Shown here piece after piece: positions 40,487 through 45,174 of a stretch of DNA of 45,174 nucleotides. This DNA is from Pelagibius sp. GTDB lineage: Bacteria; Pseudomonadota; Alphaproteobacteria; Kiloniellales; Kiloniellaceae. The position numbers and the translations under genes were made by a program. The notes beneath the pieces are model-generated. The model was not told the DNA's origin. It worked only from the letters and a program-made list of their open reading frames with translations, and made no database searches. Each line of letters begins with the position of its first letter. Position 1 is the stretch's first letter. Location of the stretch: NCBI GenBank assembly GCA_028280305.1, contig JANQMC010000106.1:1-45174 (forward strand). The letters run 5' to 3'.

Positions 40487-40942
40487 CTAGGCGGCGTGAA
40501 TTGAGAGACGATTGCCGGCGGCTTCAACGCGCTGCAGCATCGCAGCCTCGGCCAGCGTGATGTCTTCGCCCTTCTCGACGCGTCGGTCGACTTCATCCCA
40601 GGCGTCGCGCAGAGGCTTTAGGACATCGATGATCTGAGCGGCCTTCTCGGCGTCGCTGCTGATGTTGATGCGGATCAACTGGCCCAGGATGAAGCGATAG
40701 ATGCTGCCGAGCTGTTCGGCCACATCGCCACCCTTTTCCATGTCGAGGCTGAGGTGCAGCGTGGCGACGAGTTCCGTGACCACGTTGATGCGATTGCATC
40801 GCTCCTCGATGTCATTGTCCCTGATCGCATTGATGGCGGCGACCAAGCCGGTGATGGCCTCATCATAAAGCATGACCACCAGGCGGGTCGGACGCGCGCG
40901 GGCGACCTCGCTGCGAAATGCTTCGGTTGCTTCAAGCGGCAT
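40487..40942 (-). CDS. fliS: Flagellin chaperone FliS-like protein
   Basis: 151 residues, all helical: EATEAFRSEVARARPTRLVV, MLYDEAITGLVAAINAIRDN, LVATLHLSLDMEKGGDVAEQ and IYRFILGQLIRINISSD give the four-helix FliS pattern. FliS binds the C-terminal flagellin helix and keeps subunits unfolded before export. The ATG at 40942 has GGAGAAAG; the frame stays open about 66 codons further upstream but that stretch lacks coding character. It is the first gene of a set with fliK, flgD and flgE and has a strong sigma-54 promoter, with divergent flagellin genes next to it. Confidence 0.85.
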   Translation of the reverse strand: MPLEATEAFRSEVARARPTRLVVMLYDEAITGLVAAINAIRDNDIEERCNRINVVTELVATLHLSLDMEKGGDVAEQLGSIYRFILGQLIRINISSDAEKAAQIIDVLKPLRDAWDEVDRRVEKGEDITLAEAAMLQRVEAAGNRLSIHAA

Positions 40943-41070
40943 GATCTTTCTCCAGGTTGTTTTCCAGAACGGCTCACCAGAACAGCAGGCCACCGAGGCG
41001 TCATCGCCTTGTCGTGCTGCCGGACCGGCCAGCGATAAAGCTCTGGTCAATCCAATTCCGGATAAGAGAA

Positions 41071-41086
41071 AGCAAACGGCGGGCCA
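41071..41086 (-). promoter_or_regulatory. Sigma-54 promoter of the fliS-fliK-flgD-flgE set
   Basis: TGGCCCG-CCGT-TTGCT on the minus strand matches TGGCACG-N4-TTGCW at 11 of 12 fixed positions, with the exact GG-N10-GC spacing. It lies 128 bases before fliS. The 756-base gap between fliS and the first flagellin holds this promoter, the flagellin promoter and FlbD-like sites; I see no convincing gene in it. Confidence 0.8.
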
Positions 41087-41193
41087 GTTTTGTGAAGTAG
41101 AATAAGCTTCTGAAATATATGAATAAAAAACGACGGCCATGGCTCTCGATCAAAACCGTGGCGGTTCTTGCCCTGCAGTTCTTGCTGCCCGCT

Positions 41194-41206
41194 GGACAAG
41201 CTTGCC
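41194..41206. promoter_or_regulatory. FlbD-site-like palindrome for the fliS promoter
   Basis: GGACA-AGC-TTGCC matches GGCAA-N3-TTGCC at 8 of 10 positions. Its centre is 115 bases upstream of the -24 GG of the fliS promoter, the same distance seen at the flagellin promoters. Confidence 0.4.
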
Positions 41207-41455
41207 GAGTTTGCCGGGTCAGAGGCGACGCTGGAGGAAAGGTCGCCGGCCGGATCGTTCGAGCAGATCCTGCGGGTTTGCCAGAATTGGGTTTTCGTCG
41301 ATTGATCGGCTTGCCGTCTGGCTTGTCGGAGCAGGGATGAGAACCCTGGCAGCAGGTACGGGCGGTTCCTGCTCGGGTGTTTCATCCGGGTGATTCATAA
41401 GGTGTGTTTCGATTGCCGTGGCGTGACGAGGCCTGGCAATGGCGCCCCTGAGCTC

Positions 41456-41468
41456 GGCATTCTTTTCC
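41456..41468. promoter_or_regulatory. FlbD-site-like palindrome for flagellin 1
   Basis: GGCAT-TCT-TTTCC matches GGCAA-N3-TTGCC at 8 of 10 positions. Its centre is 119 bases upstream of the -24 GG of the flagellin 1 promoter. Confidence 0.38.
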
Positions 41469-41578
41469 TCGGAAATGCTGCAGCTTTTTCCCCGAACTGC
41501 CGCCGATGCCGACCTCGTACCGCTGCGTATTCGGCGATAAGTATATGTAAATAAAAGAGAAAATAGACCGATCGAGAG

Positions 41579-41596
41579 TTGGCACAGTCTGTGCTT
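41579..41596 (+). promoter_or_regulatory. Sigma-54 promoter of flagellin 1
   Basis: TTGGCAC-AGTCTG-TGCTT gives GG-N10-GC and the strong TTGGCAC -24 element. It lies about 105 bases before the gene. The same layout is found ahead of flagellin 2, almost base for base. Confidence 0.8.
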
Positions 41597-41698
41597 CTTA
41601 GGGTTTGCCCGGCTGTGATTGGGAGTCTGCTCAATCCAGAACTTGGAAGAGACAGGTGATCACCGGGCCTCTGCCCTAGCAGGTAACTGGAGTGGACC

Positions 41699-42541
41699 AT
41701 GCCTACAGTAACAACGAACACCGCGGCCAACTCGGCCCTCAGGTTTCTGAACTTCAATTCGATGATGTCTGGGAACTCGGTTTCCAAACTGGCGTCAGGC
41801 TCGCGCATTGTGAAAGCGTCCGACGACGCGGCCGGCCTTGCCATCGGCACGCGGCTCCTGGCCGATGTGACGGTGCTTCGCCAGTCGTCCGTGAACGCCT
41901 CCCAGGGGGCCTCGGTGCTCCAGGTGGCCGATGGCGGATTGGCGCGTATTGCCGACGTGCTTCAGCGAATGAAGGCCCTGGCGGCGCAATCCCTCTCGGG
42001 TGTTCCTTCCAACACGGAGCGCGGCTTCATCGACGCCGAGTTTCAGGAGCTACGCTCGGAAATCACCGCCATCGCCCAGACGACGCGGTTCAACGGCGCT
42101 TCCCTGTTGGATGGCACCGGTGCGACGACACAGAACTTCTTCGTTGGCACGGAAGCCGGTGACAACATCACCGTGACCTATTCCGCTCTGGCCGCCAGCG
42201 CCGACTTTTATTCGGCCGCCGGGATCGGCATAACGGCAACGACCAACGTTGCCAGTGCCGGCGCCGCCTCGGCTGCGATGTCGGTGGTCGATCGGGCAAT
42301 CGATCTGATCTCCGAATCCCGGGCAACGGTTGGTGGTCTTGTCTCCCGTTTCGAGTTCCGCGGCCAACAGATAGCCACGTCCTTGGAAAACATAGAGGCC
42401 GCAAAGTCATCCATTATGGATGTCGATTTGGCGGCGGAACAGAGTAGGCTGGTATCGTCCCAGGTTCTGGTTCAGGCATCGGTATCGGCCCTTTCGCAGG
42501 CGAACGAGTTGCCGCAGGCACTCCTCAGATTACTCCAGTAA
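41699..42541 (+). CDS. Flagellin 1
   Basis: 280 residues, a short flagellin that keeps only the D0/D1 filament core. The N-terminal region has TTNTAANSALRFLNFNS, SKLASGSRIVKASDDAAGLA and LQRMKALAAQSLSG. The C-terminal region has VSRFEFRGQQIATSLENIEA and EQSRLVSSQVLVQASVSALS. The variable centre is only about 60 residues, so there is no D2/D3 outer domain. First of four tandem copies and nearly identical to flagellin 2 outside residues 125-210. GGAGTGG precedes the ATG. FliS encoded next door is the likely chaperone. Confidence 0.96.
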   Translation: MPTVTTNTAANSALRFLNFNSMMSGNSVSKLASGSRIVKASDDAAGLAIGTRLLADVTVLRQSSVNASQGASVLQVADGGLARIADVLQRMKALAAQSLSGVPSNTERGFIDAEFQELRSEITAIAQTTRFNGASLLDGTGATTQNFFVGTEAGDNITVTYSALAASADFYSAAGIGITATTNVASAGAASAAMSVVDRAIDLISESRATVGGLVSRFEFRGQQIATSLENIEAAKSSIMDVDLAAEQSRLVSSQVLVQASVSALSQANELPQALLRLLQ

Positions 42542-42564
42542 AACCTCGTTGGGCAGAGGTGGAC

Positions 42565-42604
42565 GGGGCGGGGAACCAGGTTCGGTTCCTCGCCCCATTT
42601 TTTT
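42565..42604 (+). terminator. Terminator after flagellin 1
   Basis: GGGGCGGGGAACC pairs with GGTTCCTCGCCCC (one G-T pair) around a six-base loop, followed by ATTTTTTT. It ends the flagellin 1 transcript before the flagellin 2 promoter. Confidence 0.9.
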
Positions 42605-42688
42605 GCCTGTTGGGGGCGTGCTGCAGGCCGTCATTCAAGGCGGCCGTTTGATACCACAAAGAACGCTTCGCCCTTATTCGTTCCGGCA

Positions 42689-42701
42689 GGCAAAGTTTTC
42701 C
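42689..42701. promoter_or_regulatory. FlbD-site-like palindrome for flagellin 2
   Basis: GGCAA-AGT-TTTCC matches GGCAA-N3-TTGCC at 9 of 10 positions. Its centre is 114 bases upstream of the -24 GG of the flagellin 2 promoter. The rest of the 42542-42924 gap holds the terminator and promoter only. Confidence 0.5.
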
Positions 42702-42806
42702 CTTTGGGCAGAAAGAACTTCCCGCTGGTCCTTTGATGCCGCTGATCATGTACCGGAGATTTCTTATATATATTTGATTTTGTTGGGTAAAAAATGGAAT
42801 CGAAGT

Positions 42807-42824
42807 TGGCACGATCTGTGCTCT
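42807..42824 (+). promoter_or_regulatory. Sigma-54 promoter of flagellin 2
   Basis: TTGGCACG-ATCTG-TGCTC carries the full TTGGCACG -24 element and GG-N10-GC spacing. It lies about 101 bases before the gene. Confidence 0.82.
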
Positions 42825-42924
42825 CTATCCTGTGTCCCTTGCTGCACAGCTTATCCCTGCATCGGGGGGTCCGGCAGGCAGCCGGTTCCTGGGCATTTGC
42901 CCTAGCAGGTTATTGGAGTAGACG

Positions 42925-43761
42925 ATGCCTACAGTAACGACGAATACAGCCGCCAACTCGGCTCTAAGGTTCCTGAACTTCAACTCTATGATGTCAGGGA
43001 ACTCGGTCTCCAAGCTGGCTTCGGGCTCACGCATTGTGAAGGCTTCTGATGATGCCGCCGGTCTGGCGATTGGCACACGGCTTCTGGCCGATGTGACGGT
43101 GCTTCGGCAGTCAGCGGTGAATGCATCTCAGGGTGCATCGGTGCTGCAGGTGGCCGACGGTGGCCTGGCGCGGATCGCCGATGTGCTGCAGCGCATGAAA
43201 GCGCTGGCGGCGCAGTCGCTCTCCGGCGTCCCCTCGAACATCGAGCGCGGTTTCATCGACGCCGAGTTTCAACAGCTTCGTCAGGAAGTCACGGCTATTG
43301 CCCAGACGACCCGCTTCAACGGCGATTCGCTGTTGGATGGTTCAGGCCAGTCGCCGCAGAACTTTTTCGTTGGCACCGAAGCGGGTGACAATATTTCTGT
43401 CTCTTACTCGACGCTTGCGACAGCGGCGTCCGCTTTCCATGCAACTGCCATTGGGTTGGCCGCCAGCGTGGTCACACCGACTGCGGCTATCGATGCCATG
43501 ACGGCGGTCGATGCGGCGATTGATATGATTTCCGAAGCCCGTGCGACAGTGGGTGGTCTGATTTCCCGATTTGAGTTCCGGGGGCAGCAGATCGCAACTT
43601 CCTTGGAGAACATCGAGGCGGCGAAATCATCAATTATGGATGTGGACTTGGCAGCGGAACAGAGTCGATTGGTCTCATCCCAGGTCCTTGTGCAGGCCTC
43701 GGTCTCGGCATTGTCCCAGGCCAACGAACTGCCGCAGGCGCTGCTGCGATTGCTGCAGTAG
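42925..43761 (+). CDS. Flagellin 2
   Basis: 278 residues, again only the D0/D1 core. The first 60 residues and the last 60 or so are identical to flagellin 1; the differences are concentrated between about residues 125 and 210 (for example ATAASAFHATAIGLAASVVT in place of the flagellin 1 segment). This pattern suggests either strong selection on the filament core or gene conversion of the ends. It has its own sigma-54 promoter and a leader closely similar to that of flagellin 1 (CCCTAGCAGGT then TGGAGT). Confidence 0.96.
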   Translation: MPTVTTNTAANSALRFLNFNSMMSGNSVSKLASGSRIVKASDDAAGLAIGTRLLADVTVLRQSAVNASQGASVLQVADGGLARIADVLQRMKALAAQSLSGVPSNIERGFIDAEFQQLRQEVTAIAQTTRFNGDSLLDGSGQSPQNFFVGTEAGDNISVSYSTLATAASAFHATAIGLAASVVTPTAAIDAMTAVDAAIDMISEARATVGGLISRFEFRGQQIATSLENIEAAKSSIMDVDLAAEQSRLVSSQVLVQASVSALSQANELPQALLRLLQ

Positions 43762-43882
43762 CAGAGAGGGGCTTCATCCTGGCGTTGGCGGCATAAACAA
43801 GCTCTCCTATCCGGTTTGGCTAAGAATACTAGTCTATCGTTATAGGTGTTTTTGATCGGTAAGTTTCGCCCGTTTTCCGCGA

Positions 43883-43928
43883 GATGCGGCAAGTTTTGCC
43901 TAGGCAACCAGGCAAAACTTGCCGCATC
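43883..43928. repeat. Perfect 46-bp inverted repeat carrying two GGCAA-N3-TTGCC palindromes
   Basis: GATGCGGCAAGTTTTGCCT (43883-43901), the loop AGGCAACC, and its exact complement AGGCAAAACTTGCCGCATC (43910-43928). Each arm contains a small palindrome: GGCAA-GTT-TTGCC (43888-43900) and GGCAA-AAC-TTGCC (43911-43923), centres 23 bases apart, about two helical turns. They lie 120 and 97 bases upstream of the -24 GG of flagellin 3. No T-run follows, so it is not a simple terminator. A double FlbD enhancer is the best explanation; a terminator for flagellin 2 is less likely. Confidence 0.75.
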
Positions 43929-44012
43929 GTCGGTACTGGCGTTGAGGTTCTTCATAAAAGGAATCGCCTAATCCATTGTCTTGAAAGCCTATCAATCCAC
44001 AGACGATGGACT

Positions 44013-44028
44013 TGGCATTCGGTTTGCT
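44013..44028 (+). promoter_or_regulatory. Sigma-54 promoter of flagellin 3
   Basis: TGGCATT-CGGT-TTGCT matches TGGCACG-N4-TTGCW at 10 of 12 fixed positions with exact GG-N10-GC spacing, 130 bases before the gene. The gap 43762-44157 holds this promoter and the inverted repeat but no convincing gene. Confidence 0.72.
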
Positions 44029-44157
44029 GAACAGGCGACAGGCATCCTGCGTCGAGTCAGGTTCGGCGTGGGATCACAGGGGTTTGTCCAAGTAGGACGA
44101 ACATTGCACCTCACTGCAGGACGTAGTGAGGGCACTTCATGTAGAAGGAAAAAAACC

Positions 44158-44997
44158 ATGCCTGTTGTTGCTACGAATACGGCGGCCAACTCGGCTCTTC
44201 GTTATCTCAATAACAACTCTGCCCAAGCGGCGAGTTCGGTGAGCAAGCTGGCTTCCGGCTCGCGCATCGTTAAAGCTTCGGACGATGCTGCGGGTCTGGC
44301 CATCGGTACGCGTTTGAATGCTGACGTGACCGCACTGACCCAGGCGGGGATCAATGCCTCCCAGGGTGCTTCGGTGGTGCAGGTTGCCGACGGCGGTCTC
44401 GGCCGTATCGGCGATGTGCTGCAGCGTATGAAGGCTCTGGCGGCCCAGTCTCTGTCGGGTGTTCCGACCAATACGGAGCGCGGCTTCATCGACGCCGAGT
44501 TCCAGGAACTGGTGGATGAAATCACCGCCATTGCCGTGACGACCCGCTTCAACGGCGCGTCGCTGCTGAACGGTTCGGCTGTGGCATCCGACTACTTCGT
44601 TGGTACGGATGTGGCCGACACCATTACGGTGGCCTTCTCCGCCCTGGCGGGCGCCACCTCCGCGTTCCACGCGACGGCTCTCTTTGCCGGTGTGGTTCAG
44701 TCGGTTGGCACTGTTACAGCCGCAACGGCTGCGATGGCGGCGATCGATGTTGCGATCAATAGTGTCTCCGAAGCGCGTGCGACGGCTGGTGCTTTGATTT
44801 CTCGTTTTGAGTTCCGCGGTCAGCAGATCGCCACCTCGCTCGAGAACATCGACGCGGCCAAGTCTGCGATCATGGATGTCGATCTAGCGGCTGAACAAAG
44901 TAAGCTGGTGTCTAACCAGGTCCTTGTTCAGGCGGCGGTCTCGGCCGTGTCGCAGGCCAACCAGATCCCGCAGTCGCTGCTGCGCGTGCTGCAGTAG
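44158..44997 (+). CDS. Flagellin 3
   Basis: 279 residues, D0/D1 only. It begins PVVATNTAANSALRYLNNNS and is a clearly different subtype from flagellins 1 and 2 (for example NNNSAQAASSVSK in place of NFNSMMSGNSVSK), yet shares the same cores and C-terminus (EQSKLVSNQVLVQAAVSAVS). The ATG is preceded by GTAGAAGGAA. The frame is open further upstream to 43981, but the start fixed by family alignment and ribosome-binding site is used. A fourth gene of the same subtype follows after 84 bases without a new sigma-54 promoter, so the two are probably co-transcribed. Confidence 0.96.
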   Translation: MPVVATNTAANSALRYLNNNSAQAASSVSKLASGSRIVKASDDAAGLAIGTRLNADVTALTQAGINASQGASVVQVADGGLGRIGDVLQRMKALAAQSLSGVPTNTERGFIDAEFQELVDEITAIAVTTRFNGASLLNGSAVASDYFVGTDVADTITVAFSALAGATSAFHATALFAGVVQSVGTVTAATAAMAAIDVAINSVSEARATAGALISRFEFRGQQIATSLENIDAAKSAIMDVDLAAEQSKLVSNQVLVQAAVSAVSQANQIPQSLLRVLQ

Positions 44998-45005
44998 AAT
45001 ATGTT

Positions 45006-45031
45006 GGCCAAGTAGGCCGATTAGCTTGGCC
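45006..45031 (+). other. Hairpin between flagellins 3 and 4
   Basis: GGCCAAG pairs with CTTGGCC around a 12-base loop, starting eight bases after the flagellin 3 stop. No T-run follows, so read-through into flagellin 4 is expected; it may protect or process the mRNA. Confidence 0.4.
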
Positions 45032-45081
45032 CGTCCCAGGAAGAGGCGGGCTGATAAACTTCAAGTAGAAGGAACAGAACT

Positions 45082-45174
45082 ATGCCTGTTGTTGCTACGA
45101 ATACGGCGGCCAACTCCGCCCTTCGTTATCTCAATAACAACTCTGCCCAAGCGGCGAGTTCGGTGAGCAAGCTG
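45082..45174 (+). CDS. Flagellin 4, 5' end only
   Basis: The first 31 codons of a fourth tandem flagellin, cut by the window end. The 93 bases differ from the start of flagellin 3 at only two third-codon positions, and the leader (GTAGAAGGAA before the ATG) is also shared, so it is a very recent duplicate or under gene conversion. The rest of the gene, and whether more copies follow, cannot be seen. Confidence 0.93.
   Translation, partial: MPVVATNTAANSALRYLNNNSAQAASSVSKL

Noticed and set aside
40943..41140. In-frame N-terminal extension of FliS
   Set aside because: It overlaps the strong sigma-54 promoter on the same strand and does not resemble the family; the ATG at 40942 has a good ribosome-binding site.
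41119..41340. 73-codon plus-strand frame with a hydrophobic start between fliS and flagellin 1
   Set aside because: No ribosome-binding site, the sequence after the hydrophobic part is not protein-like, and it overlaps the fliS-promoter upstream region and the FlbD-like site.
43981..44157. In-frame N-terminal extension of flagellin 3
   Set aside because: It runs through the sigma-54 promoter, lacks a ribosome-binding site and does not match flagellins, which begin at MPVVATNTAA.

Overview
The window is about 45 kb of GC-rich chromosome from a motile alphaproteobacterium. The combination of CtrA, ChpT and SciP, a FlbD-type sigma-54 activator, several short flagellins and a membrane-anchored FDH3-type formate dehydrogenase points to the Rhodospirillales/Kiloniellales side of the class. 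No genus can be named from sequence alone. No tRNA, rRNA, insertion sequence, prophage or CRISPR array was seen.

Layout. (1) 1-6334, plus strand: a respiratory formate dehydrogenase locus. It holds the 3' end of the molybdopterin catalytic subunit, the four-cluster Fe-S subunit, a tiny lipoprotein, the cytochrome b subunit, a PepSY-like secreted protein, an unknown secreted protein, a WD40-cytochrome c fusion and a 40-residue membrane peptide. (2) 6351-8429: a secreted ankyrin-repeat protein and a DUF3553 protein (minus), divergent from the phosphotransferase ChpT (plus). (3) 8532-10874, minus: a chemoreceptor and a stand-alone periplasmic Cache/PDC protein. (4) 11221-14184: a ferric-iron ABC binding protein and its permease in convergent orientation, each with a Fur-box-like site upstream and sharing a bidirectional terminator. 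(5) 14608-20445, plus: the chemotaxis operon cheA-cheW-cheY-cheB-cheR, closed by a terminator. (6) 20643-21362, minus: the cell-cycle master regulator CtrA, divergent from fliI-fliJ (21602-23666). (7) 23723-40942, minus: a long flagellar run which, in transcription order, is fliS-fliK-flgD-flgE, sciP, fliF-fliG-fliH-fliN-motA-flbD-flhA-flhF-flhG and a second FliK-like gene. (8) 41699-45174, plus: four tandem flagellin genes, the last cut by the window edge.

How it works together. CtrA, its phosphotransferase ChpT and its inhibitor SciP are all encoded here among flagellar and chemotaxis genes. TTAA-N7-TTAA-like sites (7 of 8 matches) lie upstream of ctrA, cheA, the Cache gene, sciP and fliF, although one or two of these could be chance. 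The late genes (fliS operon and flagellins) have good sigma-54 promoters (GG-N10-GC). About 115-120 bp upstream of the -24 element of each of the four late promoters there is a GGCAA-N3-TTGCC palindrome or a degraded version of it. The same palindrome lies upstream of fliF. I propose it as the binding site of the locally encoded FlbD activator. The most striking example is a perfect 46-bp inverted repeat at 43883-43928 that carries two copies of the palindrome ahead of the third flagellin.
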